DNA of 64,000 nucleotides from Archivesica marissinica (taxonomy: Eukaryota > Mollusca > Bivalvia > Venerida > Vesicomyidae): the NCBI GenBank assembly GCA_014843695.1, contig CM026398.1, forward strand, positions 44,571,372 to 44,635,371. The letters run 5' to 3'. The notes under the pieces are model-generated. The model was given only the letters and a program-made list of their open reading frames with translations. It ran no database searches and was not told where the DNA came from. Below are positions 1-10,395 of this stretch, in pieces. The position numbers and the translations under genes are program-made. Positions within the stretch are counted from its first letter, which is position 1, and every line of letters starts with the position of its first letter.

Positions 1-113
1 GGACTACATGAGATTCTGGCCGTAATTATGAACATCGGTTTGACTACTACATTGTCAATGTATGTCGTATTGGTAATGGCGTCAAGAGGTGCTTCTATAA
101 GGGAAAGGGTTAA
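1..113 (-). mobile_element. Partial MITE with TTAACCC ends
   Basis: Almost the whole first 113 bases are the reverse complement of 39939-40051 with scattered mismatches. The 39.9-kb copy is complete and bounded by inverted TTAACCCTTTCC termini, so this is the end fragment of the same short non-coding inverted-repeat element, cut by the window edge. No coding sequence is seen before the array that follows. Confidence 0.7.
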
Positions 114-227
114 CAACCATTTGAACATTTTCATAACACAAAGCTAGTGTATACAATAGGTCATGATTTGTGCACGCAACAATGCATTATTCATATATAC
201 AATAATTCATGATTTGTGCACACAAAC

Positions 228-2361
228 AGTTTATATTTTATGTATATCACTATTTATGATTTATGTGTATCACAGTTCATGTTCTTTGTGTATATCACAG
301 TTTATGATTTATGTGTATCACAGTTTATGTTCTTTGTGTATATCACAGTTTATGATTTATGTGTATCACAGTTCATGTTCTTTGTGTATATCACAGTTTA
401 TGATTTATGTGTATCACAGTTTATGATTTATGTGTATCACAGTCTATGATTTATGTATATCACAGTTTATGATTTATGAGTATCACAGTTTATGTTCTTT
501 GTGTATATCACAGTTTATGATTTATGTGTATCACAGTTCATGTTCTTTGTGTATATCACAGTTTATGATTTATGTGTATCACAGTTTATGTTCTTTGTGT
601 ATATCACAGTTTATGATTTATGTGTATCACAGTTCATGTTCTTTGTGTATATCACAGTTTATGATTTATGTGTATCACAGTTTATGATTTATGTGTATCA
701 CAGTCTATGATTTATGTATATCACAGTTTATGATTTATGAGTATCACAGTTTATGTTCTTTGTGTATATCACAGTTTATGATTTATGTGTATCACAGTTC
801 ATGTTCTTTGTGTATATCACAGTTTATGATTTATGTGTATCACAGTTTATGATTTATGTGTATCACAGTCTATGATGTATGTGTATCACAGTTCATGATT
901 TATGAGTACCACAGTTCATGATTTATGTATATCACAGTTTATGATTTATGTGTATCACAGTTATGATTTATGTGTATCACAGTCTATGTTCTTTGTGTAT
1001 CTTACAGTTTATGTGTATCACAGTTCATATTCTTTGTGTGTATCACAGTCTATGATTTATGAGTATCACAGTTTATGATTTATGTGTATCACAGTTCATG
1101 ATTTATGCATACTGGTATCACAGTCTCTGATTTATGTGTATCACAGTTCATGATTTATATGTATCACAGTTCCATGATTTATGAGTATCACAGTTTATGA
1201 TTTATGTTTATCACAGTTCATGATTTATGTGTATCACAGTTCATGATTTATGAGTATCATAGTTTATGATTTATGTGTATCACAGTTCATGATTTATGAG
1301 TATCACAGTTTATGATTTGTGTGTATCACAGTTCATGATTTATGTGTATCACATTTCATGATTTATGTGTATTACAGTTCATGATTTATATGTATCACAG
1401 TTTATGATTTATGTGTATCACAGTTCATGATTTATGTGTATCACAGTTATGATTTATGAGTATCACAGTTTATGATTTATGTGTATCACAGTTCATGATT
1501 TATGTGTATCACAGTTATGATTTATGAGTATCACAGTTCATGATTTATGAATATCACAGTTCATGATTTATGAATATCACAGTTTATGATTTATGTGTAT
1601 CACAGTCTATGATTTGTGTGTATCACAGTTTATGATTTATTTGTATCACAGTTTATGATGTATGTGTATCACAGTTCATGATTTGTGTGTATCACAGTCT
1701 ATGATTTATGTGTATCACAGTTTATGATTTATGTGTATCACAGTTCATGATTTATGAGTATCACAGTTTATGATTTATGTGTATCACAGTTTCTGATTTA
1801 TGTGTATCACAGTTTATGATTTATGAGTATCACAGTTCATGATTTATGAGTATCACAGTTTATGATTTATGTGTATCACAGTTCATGATTTATGAGTACT
1901 GGTATCACAGTCTATGATTTGTGTGCATCATAGTTCATGATTTGTGTGTATCACAGTTCCTGATTTGTATGTATCACAGTTCATGATTTGTGTGTATCAC
2001 AGGTTCCTGATTTGTATGTATCACAGTTCATGATTTGTGTGTATCACAGGTTCCTGATTTGTATGTATCACAGTTCATGATTTGTGTGTATCACAGGTTC
2101 CTGATTTGTATGTATCACAGTTCATGATTTGTGTGTATCACAGGTTCCTGATTTGTATGTATCACAGTTCATGATTTGTGTGTATCACAGGTTCCTGATT
2201 TGTATGTATCACAGTTCATGATTTGTGTGTATCACAGGTTCCTGATTTGTATGTATCACAGTTCATGATTTGTGTGTATCACAGGTTCCTGATTTGTATG
2301 TATCACAGTTCATGATTTGTGTGCATCACAGGTTCATGATTTGTATGTATCACAGTTCATG
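228..2361. repeat. Minisatellite, about 22-24 bp unit, intronic
   Basis: Imperfect tandem copies built around GTATCACAGTTTATGATTTA fill the intron just upstream of the first visible Roco exon. Two higher-order patterns are visible: a block of about 261 bp repeats near 220-760 (the motif TTTATGAGTATCAC recurs at 473 and 734), and at 1960-2330 the unit has become a 47-bp dimer repeated about eight times. Open reading frames here are by-products of the repeat. Confidence 0.95.
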
Positions 2362-2394
2362 ATCTGCACTTTCACTGCATATTGTATATTTCAG

Positions 2395-2944
2395 AGGCTA
2401 CCCCGTTGTTCTCCCAGGGTCTGTATGCTATAGAAAGCCTTGTGATATTGAACCCAACGTTTCTACTGGATTGTCTGTACCGTGTGTTATCTGTGATATG
2501 TGAGGACAAGCAGGTGTGGAGCAGGACTCACTACACAGGTTTTATCAAGGCTTCTGACCTGACCAACCTCACAGGATTATGTAACAATGAACTACAGTGC
2601 AGATATGTCATTGACTTCTGGCAATGTATTGGATTGATATTCCGAAAACCCAAATCAACCAACGTAGCTGAGGCGGAGTTCTTTCTCCCGTACTTTTCCC
2701 AAGTACCTAGTTCTAGTGATATGCCGTTAGCTGGCAAGAAGGACCAGGAGTTATATCTACAGTTCAGCGATCACGAGTCGAGCCAGACGTTCTACCAGGT
2801 ACTGTTTGTTCTGGCTGAGCACTCGGATTCTCCTGACAGTCTCGTGATACATGGCTCCAACACCGGGGTGTTCACACACAATGGCTGTCTAGTCACAGTT
2901 TTCCATCAGAAGATCGAGGATAGAGTCAAATTCATGTTCAGAAA
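2395..2944 (+). CDS. Roco-family protein, COR-domain exon (internal exon)
   Basis: First visible exon of a plus-strand gene whose 5' part lies outside the window. The acceptor is TGTATATTTCAG ending at 2394 and the donor is GAAA|GTATGT after 2944. It opens with two bases of a split codon and ends with two bases (AA) that join the G of the next exon into a lysine codon. The 182 codons include VILNPTFLLDCLYRVLSV, the hydrophobic signature of the COR region that follows the Roc GTPase in Roco proteins, then a winged-helix-like stretch (KASDLTNL, CIGLIFRKP) and EFFLPYFSQVP. The Roc GTPase, kinase, ankyrin or LRR parts would be encoded upstream and cannot be seen. With the death domain two exons later, the nearest known architectures are DAPK1 and the invertebrate Roco/death-domain proteins; MFHAS1-type Roco proteins resemble the COR part only. 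Function is inferred: GTPase-linked signalling scaffold, possibly in cell death or innate immunity. Confidence 0.8.
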
Positions 2945-3102
2945 GTATGTACAGTTATTATTATTAGAAGAGCAATGTTTAAGCTTAATACTCGTGGTCG
3001 CATGAAAAAGTTTAAACAATATTTATTTCTTTGAATAAGCATAGTCCAGTATAAATAATATGTACCGGTACATACATGTAAGACTGTATTTTGTTTTTAA
3101 AC

Positions 3103-3316
3103 TTGAACTTTATTTATTTTACAACGGTTATGAAGCAAGTTTAACAACTTGTGGTCATTCGTGTTGGAGGAAACCGGAGTACCCGGAGAAAACCCACCTG
3201 TCCGATCTGGCAACCACCGTACCATCTCACATACTTCCCGGTCTGTGGATTGAATCTGGGTTGCATTGGTGTGAAGCGAGCGCATTAACCACGGCACTGC
3301 ACTAATTGGACAGCCT
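3103..3316 (-). mobile_element. tRNA-derived SINE (family A), minus orientation
   Basis: Matches the copies at 36003-36246 and 49948-50196. The tRNA-like head lies at the high-coordinate end and the AT-rich tail at 3103. It shares with the others the run containing GGAGGAAACCGGAGTACCCG. It lies in the intron between the first two visible Roco exons. Confidence 0.85.
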
Positions 3317-3479
3317 GTAAGACTATTTAGTTTTCAAGGTTTTAGCAAATAAATTCATAAATAATCTGCAACTTCAATGGAGTCACAGTACAGTTCAGTT
3401 ATGACATGAACGTTTTTCATTCCGTCATACCAGATATAGCTCTGCTACTACATTGTATTGCTGACCGTATCAAGTTTTT

Positions 3480-4055
3480 AGCAACTCATATCAATAACTC
3501 TCGTTGGCACATGTGCACGTATGTATGTGATGTGCACCACGTATGTATGCGACGTGTGCACGTATGTATGTGATGTGCACACGTATGTATGCGACGTGTG
3601 CACGTATGTATGCGACGTGTGCACGTATGTATGTGACGTGCACACGTATGTATGTGATGTGCACACGTATGTATGTGATGGGTGCACGTATGTATGTGAT
3701 GTGCACACGTATGTATGTGATGTGCACACGTATGTATGTGATGTGCACACGTATGTATGTGATGTGCACACGTATGTATGTGATGGGTGCACGTATGTAT
3801 GTGATGTGCACACGTATGTATGTGATGGGTGCACGTATGTATGTGATGTGCACACGTATGTATGTGATGGGTGCACGTATGTATGTGATGTGCACACGTA
3901 TGTATGTGATGTGCACACGTATGTATGTGATGTGCACACGTATGTATGCGACGTGTGCACGTATGTATGTGACGTGTGCACGTATGTATGCGACGTGTGC
4001 ACGTATGTATGTGACGTGTGCACGTATGTATGTGACGTGTGCACGTATGTATGTG
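3480..4055. repeat. 21-bp minisatellite next to a SINE fragment
   Basis: About 26 copies of a 21-bp unit (GTGCACACGTATGTATGTGAT and close variants) within one Roco intron. Because 21 is a multiple of three, frames on both strands stay open, giving spurious ORFs of up to 219 codons. Bases 3481-3508 match the internal part of SINE family A (ATCAATAACTCTCGTTGGC), so the array starts right at a SINE remnant. Confidence 0.95.
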
Positions 4056-4100
4056 ATTCTGTTTGTGTCTGTGGAAATCGGAGTCAAGTAGAATAAATGT

Positions 4101-4212
4101 CTGATCTGGCAAGCACCGTACCATCTCGCATATGCTGACGATCAAACCCAGGTTGCATTTGTGAGAAGCGAGTGGACTAACCTCAGCACTAAGCTGCTAA
4201 TCGAACAGTCTT
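4101..4212 (-). mobile_element. SINE family A fragment (tRNA-like head half)
   Basis: Matches the head half of family A (GATCTGGCAAGCACCGTACC through to AATCGAACAG), lacking the AT-rich tail. It directly follows the 21-bp array, so the array lies between two SINE pieces (3481-3508 and this one). They may once have been a single element split by the expansion. Confidence 0.7.
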
Positions 4213-4357
4213 GACTCTTGTTACAGATTACAAGGCAGGTTATGTGTTAATGACATCAGTCTGCCTTCCGTGATCATTTTTGTCTTGCAATAACTGTGCG
4301 AACCATAGCAAGTGTTCACATGAGGTGACATGGGATCTCACAAATCTAGTAATGTAT

Positions 4358-4456
4358 TTAAGAGCGTTTATACATGTACACTATCTTGTATACCCTGTAT
4401 ATTCGGATCATTGAATTTAAGAACGTTTATACATGTACACTATCTTGTATACCTTA
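4358..4456. repeat. 59-bp direct duplication just upstream of an acceptor
   Basis: Two copies, starting at 4358 and 4417, of a segment containing TTTATACATGTACACTATC. The second copy runs into the polypyrimidine tract of the acceptor at 4466, so the region before the splice site, possibly including the branch point, is duplicated. Confidence 0.75.
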
Positions 4457-4466
4457 TTTTCTACAG

Positions 4467-4710
4467 GGAGGATAAAGGCTCTGAAATGAAACCATCAGCA
4501 TTGTACAAATGGCTTTACTCCACATGCAATCTGTATCTGGAAGTAAACTACACAGTGTGTGCATTGTGCCCGCTAGGAGAGACGTGTCATCGTGGCCCCG
4601 CTGGGGGAGCACACATGATCAATCTGAGAGAGTCCAAACCACAGTTCTGTGGGGATGACAGGATAGATTTGCTCAAACCGATCAGAGTGTGGAAACAAAA
4701 AGATGGAGAG
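4467..4710 (+). CDS. Roco-family protein, internal exon 2 of the visible part
   Basis: The acceptor is TTATTTTCTACAG ending at 4466 and the donor GAG|GTTAGT after 4710. The first G completes the lysine codon split at 2944, and the exon ends in phase 0, matching the next exon. It encodes the region between the COR and death domains: a helix-like start (ALYKWLYSTCNLYLEVNY) followed by a cysteine/histidine cluster, CALCPLGETCHRG, that could bind a metal ion. Many Roco proteins of the MFHAS1 type carry a similar Cys-rich knot after COR (from memory, not checked). The rest (INLRESKPQFCGDDRIDLLK) has no motif I recognise. Confidence 0.75.
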
Positions 4711-4856
4711 GTTAGTCGCAAATTATGCCATACTTGTTTATTTCTGTGTTTATTAGGCTATGCACATTGATGTTTGTATTGAATTTAACGGAAGATAATA
4801 ATGTAATTGATGAGGTCTGAAAAACCATAATTAAATATTTTTTATAAACTGTTAAC

Positions 4857-5040
4857 TTTATTTACTTTACAACAATTGCGAAACAAGCATTAATTATATT
4901 AATCAGTATTGTTGGGGCGGATGAGAGTGTAAATGTGGTTCTACTGGGGCGGATGAGAGTGTAAATGTGGTTCTACTGGGGCGGATGAAAGCGTATATGT
5001 TGTTCTACTGGGGCGGATGAAAGCGTATATGTACAATACA
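4857..5040 (-). repeat. SINE family A tail with a 32-bp amplified part
   Basis: 4857-4930 is the tail of family A (TTTACTTTACAACAATTGCG onward). The adjoining SINE segment with GGGGCGGATGAGAGTGTAAA is repeated four times at exactly 32-bp spacing (starts 4914, 4946, 4978, 5010). The last copy leads directly into the 31-bp array. Confidence 0.8.
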
Positions 5041-5930
5041 TACATATACAGGGTGTTCTGGCAGCAATACATACATATACAGGGTGTTCTGACAGCAATA
5101 CATACATATACAGGGTGTTCTGGCAGCAATACATACATATACAGAGTGTTCTGGCAGCAATACATACATATACAGAGTCTTCTGGCAGCAATACATACAT
5201 ATACAGGGTGTTCTGACAGCAATACATACATATACAGGGTGTTCTGACAGCAATACATACATATACAGGGTGGTCTGACAGCAATACATACATATACAGG
5301 GTGTTCTGACAGCAATACATACATATACAGGGTGGTCTGACAGCAATACATACATATACAGAGTGTTCTGGCAGCAATACATACATATACAGGGTGTTCT
5401 GGCAGCAATACATACATATACAGAGTGTTCTGGCAGCAATACATACATATACAGGGTGTTCTGGCAGCAATACATACATATACAGAGTGTTCTGGCAGCA
5501 ATACATACATATACAGAGTGTTCTGGCAGCAATACATACATATACAGAGTGTTCTGGCAGCAATACATACATATACAGAGTGTTCTGGCAGCAATACATA
5601 CATATACAGAGTGTTCTGGCAGCAATACATACATATACAGAGTGTTCTGGCAGCAATACATACATATACAGGGTGTTCTGGCAGCAATACATACATATAC
5701 AGGGTGTTCTGACAGCAATACATACATATACAGGGTGTTCTGGCAGTAATACATACATATACAGGGTGTTCTGGCAGAAATACATACATATACAGGGTGT
5801 TCTGGCAGCAATACATACATATACAGAGTGTTCTGACAACAATACATATATATATACAGGGTGTTCTGGCAGCAATACATACATATACAGAGTGTTCTGA
5901 CAGCAATACATACATATACAGGGTGTTCTC
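5034..5930. repeat. 31-bp minisatellite, intronic
   Basis: About 29 copies of a 31-bp unit (GCAGCAATACATACATATAC then AGGGTGTTCTG, with AGAGTG and GACAGC variants) in the Roco intron between exons 4467-4710 and 6602-6752. Long ORFs on both strands here are repeat artefacts. Confidence 0.95.
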
Positions 5931-6120
5931 AGTATTTTGGTGCAAATATGTCCACCCATAAGTAAAAACTCATCAATTAGCAAGTCGGAAACTGATTTAT
6001 TTTAGCTCTCTCTTATAAGACGGAAGCCACTTTGATCATAATCTGGCAGTAAAATATTCCTTATATAGGCGAGTATGGATGGTGCAAGACATTAAATAAC
6101 AACATCCCTAATGTGTTATA

Positions 6121-6318
6121 CAGTCTACATCCGTTATGTCGAATTCCGTCGGGCCAAGCAAAATACTTCGACATAACCAAAAGTTTGACTTAATGAAATT
6201 CGATATAAACAGAGCCAGTTATATGTAAAATTATAGTGTCTGAAACGGGACTTTGATCCGACTTCGAGATAACCGGATAATTCGACATAGCCGACTTTGA
6301 CATAGCGGATATAGACTG
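6121..6318. mobile_element. pogo/Tigger-like MITE (family 1)
   Basis: Non-coding element with inverted ends CAGTCTACATCCGTTATGTC and a degraded ...GCGGATATAGACTG, flanked by TA on both sides. Two further copies lie at 31690-31871 and 34223-34419. CAG termini with TA target duplication are typical of pogo-type Tc1/mariner elements; no transposase is encoded. Confidence 0.8.
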
Positions 6319-6404
6319 TATATCAGTCGATATATCAACATTATTGTCTTATTGATATGGATTTCTTGACAAGCATCTGAATCGCCACCACAATTTTTCA
6401 CAAT

Positions 6405-6570
6405 ACTTATTTATTTTACAACGCTTGATAAGCAAGTTTTTAACAACTTATATTAATCACTCTCGTGGCGCGGATGAAAGCGTAAATGTGGTCAATCATG
6501 TGGGAGGAAACCGGAGTACCCGGAGAAAACCCACCTGTCCGATCTGGCGACCACCGTACCATCTTACTTA
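6405..6570 (-). mobile_element. SINE family A, tail part
   Basis: Matches the tail and middle of family A (TATTAATCACTCTCGTGGCG, then GGAGGAAACCGGAGTACCCG) and stops about 30 bp before the acceptor of the next Roco exon. The tRNA-like head is missing. Confidence 0.8.
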
Positions 6571-6601
6571 CTTAGTATCTAATGTACTATATTTGCTGCA
6601 G

Positions 6602-6752
6602 AACCTTGCAGTAGAGAATGTTTCCTTGCAGAAATTGAACAGTAAACCGGGGAAGCAGCTACTGATGGAACTACCATGGACAATCTTTCATGGACTGTGT
6701 GTCAAACTCAAGGTCCCTAGTACCCTAGGGAATGACTGGAAGGGGCTAGCAG
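6602..6752 (+). CDS. Roco-family protein, exon with the first half of the death domain
   Basis: The acceptor is CTATATTTGCTGCAG ending at 6601 and the donor GCAG|GTAGGT after 6752. It starts in phase 0 and ends with one base (G) that joins GT of the next exon into a glycine codon. It encodes helices 1-2 of a death domain: MELPWTIFHGLCVKLKVP, then TLGNDWKGLAG, with the conserved tryptophan of the family. The pattern LG-x-DW-x-x-LA is like that of the DAPK1 death domain. The intron splits the domain between LAG and LMGY, and rejoining gives a continuous domain, which strongly supports both splice sites. Confidence 0.85.
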
Positions 6753-6814
6753 GTAGGTCAATCTTCCATAGATTTTACAAGGGTTCCAGATTTATTCTTG
6801 GGATCACTGTAAAT

Positions 6815-6960
6815 TTGCTATGTCTCAAACTGAAGCTACTCAAGTCATCTAGGGTGGGACTGGAAGGTCTCCTGGTGCCCAGTACCATAAGTAGAAACTA
6901 AAATAGGATTGTCGGTATCTCAATCTTACATAGACTGTGTCTCAAATTTATTTTAGCTCG
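6815..6960 (+). repeat. Decayed copy of part of the preceding death-domain exon
   Basis: Intronic bases about 6818-6885 (CTATGTCTCAAACTGAAGC, then CTAGGGTGGGACTGGAAGG) resemble the exon at about 6693-6745 (CTGTGTGTCAAACTCAAGG, then CTAGGGAATGACTGGAAGG). A further piece at 6912-6950 (CTCAATCTTACATAGACTG) resembles the intron start at 6758-6775. This looks like an old tandem duplication of the exon end and donor region. No open frame continues through it. Confidence 0.55.
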
Positions 6961-7075
6961 ATTGCGAAACAAGTTCTTACAACTTATATTAATCACTCTC
7001 CTTAGGTAGAGAAGAGGCAACATGGAACTTAAATGCCTTGCCTAAGGGCACAATCGTAATGGCTCCAGCGGATTG
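6946..7075 (-). mobile_element. SINE family B, partial, minus orientation
   Basis: Matches the tail half of family B (full copy at 53471-53708): TTTATTTTAGCTCGATTGCG, then TAAATGCCTTGCCTAAGGGC. It ends next to the 36-bp array. Confidence 0.85.
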
Positions 7076-7097
7076 TTTGCCAAAAAGTGAATTTGTT

Positions 7098-8650
7098 TTA
7101 CCATGATGGAATGTTTTAGTCCATGTTCCAGTTTTACTATGATGGAATGTTTTAGTCTATGTTCCAGTTTTACCATGATGGAATATTTTAGTCTATGTTC
7201 CAGATTTACCATGATGGAATGTTTTAGTCTATGTTCCAGATTTACCATGATGGAATGTTTTAGTCTATGTTCCAGTTTTACCATGATGGAATGTTTTAGT
7301 CCATGTTCCAGTTTTACAATGATGGAATGTTTTAGTCTATGTTCCAGTTTTACTATGATGGAATGTTTTAGTCTATGTCCCAGTTTTACCATGATGGAAT
7401 GTTTTAGTCTATGTCCCAGTTTTACCATGATGGAATGTTTTAGTCTATGTTCCAGTTTTACCATGATGGAATGTTTTAGTCCATGTTCCAGTTTTTACAT
7501 GATGGAATGTTTTAGTCTATGTTCCAGTTTTACCATGATGGAATGTTTTAGTCCATGTTCCAGTTTTACTATGATGGAATGTTTTAATCTATGTTCCAGT
7601 TTTACCATGATGGAATGTTTTAGTCTATGTTACAGTTTTACCATGATGGAATGTTTTAGTCTATGTTCCAGTTTTATCATGATGGAATGTTTTAGTCTAT
7701 GTTCCAGATTTACCATGATGGAATGTTTTAGTCTATGTTCCAGATTTACCATGATGGAATGTTTTAGTCTATGTTCCAGATTTACCATGATGGAATGTTT
7801 TAGTCTATGTTCCAATTTTACTATGATGGAATGTTTTAGTCTATGTTCCAGTTTTACTATGATGGAATGGTTTAGTCTATGTTCCAGTTTTACCATGATG
7901 GAATGTTTTAGTCTATGTTCCAGTTTTACCATGATGGAATGTTTTAGTCTATGTCCCAGTTTTACCATGATGGAATGTTTTAGTCTATGTTCCAATTTTA
8001 CTATGATGGAATGTTTTAGTCCATGTTCCAGTTTTACCATGATGGAATGTGTTAGTCTATGTTCCAGTTTATAGTCCATGTTCCAGCTTTACCATGATGA
8101 AATGTTTTAGTCCATGTTCCAGTTTTACCATGATGGAATGTTTTGGTCTATGTTCCAGTTTTACTATGATGGAATGTTTTAGTTCATGTTCCGGTTTTAC
8201 CATGATGGAATGTTTTAGTCTATGTTCCAGTTTTACCATGATGGAATGTTTTAGTCTATGTTCCAGTTTTACCATGATGGAATGTTTTAGTCCATGTTCC
8301 AGTTTTACTATGATGGAATGTTTTAGTCTATGTTCCAGTTTTACCATGATGGAATGTTTTTAGTCTATGTTCCAGTTTTACTATGATGGAATGTTTTAGT
8401 CTATGTTCCAGATTGACCATGATGGAATGTGTTAGTCTATGTTCCAGTTTTACTATGATGGAATGTTTTAGTCTATGTTCCAATTTTACTATGATGGAAT
8501 GTTTTAGTCTATGTTCCAGTTTTACTATGATGGAATGGTTTAGTCTATGTTCCAGTATTACCATGATGGAATGTTTTAGTCTATGTTACAGTTTTACCAT
8601 GATGGAATGTTTTAGTCTATGTTCCAGTTTTACCATGATGGAATGTTTAT
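7098..8650. repeat. 36-bp minisatellite inside the death-domain intron
   Basis: About 43 copies of a 36-bp unit (TTTTACCATGATGGAATG plus TTTTAGTCTATGTTCCAG). It lies wholly in the intron that splits the death domain. The period of 12 codons keeps reading frames open on both strands (a 323-codon frame from 7103, for example); these are artefacts. Confidence 0.95.
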
Positions 8651-8680
8651 ACCTGCTGTATGCTGTTCTTCTTGTACTAG

Positions 8681-9273
8681 GTTTGATGGGATACAATGCA
8701 GAACAAGTCGAATTGTACAAGACAGCCCCGGATCCTGTGAGACAGCTCTTGTGTGACTGGGGTCAGTCAAATAACTCTACAGTAGAGCAACTGATCACTC
8801 TCTTGTCTAAGATGGAAAGAGTGGACATTGTGTCAGACATCCAACAATCGTTAGTTCAATCATCTACAACTCCTACGGCAACTACATCGACCTCCAGAAA
8901 CTCTGACGATGTATCGGAACTCCAGCCATCCCCCATACAACATTCGGCACCAGCTGTGCAGGCTTCCAGTCAGTCATCACAATCAGACATGCCCACTAAG
9001 GGAATCCCCCCAATCAGTAATATAACAGTTAGTGAAAGTGGCACGGAAAATGCGGAGAGTGAGAATGAAACAGTGCCCAGTCATGTTCCTAAAGGTAGGG
9101 GTGTGGCTAACATTGGCATAGAAGAAGCAGTTGGGCCAAGTGCCAGCCTGGGTGGAAAATTAAGCAATCTTGACAACAACAATCAGGTGGACAGTGTGCG
9201 TGGTATAGATACAGATATGATGATTACGCCTGTAGAAACGCCACGTAGAGCTGGACCCATAACAGAATCTTAG
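8681..9273 (+). CDS. Roco-family protein, terminal exon: rest of the death domain and C-terminal tail
   Basis: The acceptor is TTCTTCTTGTACTAG ending at 8680. GT completes the glycine codon begun at 6752, and the frame continues as LMGYNAEQVELYK, VRQLLCDWG, STVEQLITLLSKMERVD, which are helices 3-6 of the death domain. DW-x6-STV-x-x-L recalls the end of the DAPK1 domain. After about 60 residues comes a low-complexity tail rich in Ser, Thr, Pro and acidic residues with no recognised domain, ending ...TPRRAGPITES and TAG at 9271-9273. In total the four visible exons encode 511 residues. The last 14 codons and the stop are the first unit of the array that follows, so the C-terminus itself may be repeat-derived, or may be the seed of the array. 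Confidence 0.85.
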
Positions 9274-10395
9274 TCTCTAGAAACGCCACGTAGAGCTGGA
9301 CCCATAACAGAATCTTAGTCTCTAGAAACGCCACGTAGAGCTGGACCCATAACAGAATCTTAGTCTCTAGAAACGCCACGTGGAGCTGGACCCATAACAG
9401 AATCTTAGTCTCTAGAAACGCCACGTAGAGCTGGACTCATCAACAGAATCTTAGTCTCTAGAAACGCCACGTAGAGCTGGACTCATCAACAGAATCTTAG
9501 TCTCTAGAAACGCCACGTAGAGCTGGACTCATCAACATAATCTTAGTCTCTAGAAACGCCACGTAGAGCTGGACTCATCAACAGAATCTTAGTCTCTAGA
9601 AACGCCACGTGGAGCTGGACCCATAACAGAAACTTAGTCTCTAGAAACGCCACGTGGAGCTGGACTCATCAACAGAATCTTAGTCTCTAGAAACGCCATG
9701 TGGAGCTGGACTCATAAACAGAATCTTAGTCTCTAGAAACGCCACGTGGAGCTGGACCCATAACAGAATCTTAGTCTCTAGAAATGCCACGTGAAGCTGG
9801 ACCCATAACAGAATCTTAGTCTCTAGAAACGCCACGTGGAGCTGGACTCATAAACAGAATCTTATTCTCTAGAAACGCCACGTGGAGCTGGACTCATCAA
9901 CAGAATCTTAGTCTCTAGAAACGCCACGTAGAGCTGGACTCATAACAGAATCTTAGTCTCTAGAACTGGACCCATAACAGAATCTTAGTCTCTAGAAACA
10001 CCACGTAGAGCTGGACCCATAACAGAATCTTAGTCTCTAGAAACACCACGTAGAGCTGGACTCATAACAGAATCTTAGTCTCTAGAACTGGACCCATAAC
10101 AGAATCTTAGTCTCTAGAAACACCACGTGGAGCTGGACCCATAACAGAATCTTAGTCTCTAGAAACACCACGTAGAGCTGGACTCATAACAGAATCTTAG
10201 TCTCTAGAACTGGACCCATAACAGAATCTTAGTCTCTAGAAACACCACGTAGAGCTGGATTCATAACAGAATCTTAGTCTCTAGAAACACCACGTAGAGC
10301 TGGACTCATAACAGAATCTTAGTCTCTAGAACTGGACCCATAACAGAATCTTAGTCTCTAGAACTGGACCCATAACAGAATCTAGGTCTCTAGAA
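9232..10395. repeat. 45-bp minisatellite starting in the last codons and filling the 3' UTR
   Basis: About 26 copies of a 45-bp unit (TCTCTAGAAACGCCACGTAG, AGCTGGACCCATAACAGAATC, TTAG). Some copies are shortened to about 29 bp by loss of the ACGCCACGTAGAG part. The first copy is the end of the Roco reading frame including its TAG stop, so every full copy repeats that stop. No polyadenylation signal is convincingly tied to it. Confidence 0.9.

Noticed and set aside
7103..8074. 323-codon plus frame
   Set aside because: 36-bp repeat in the intron that splits the death domain; splicing across it restores a perfect domain.
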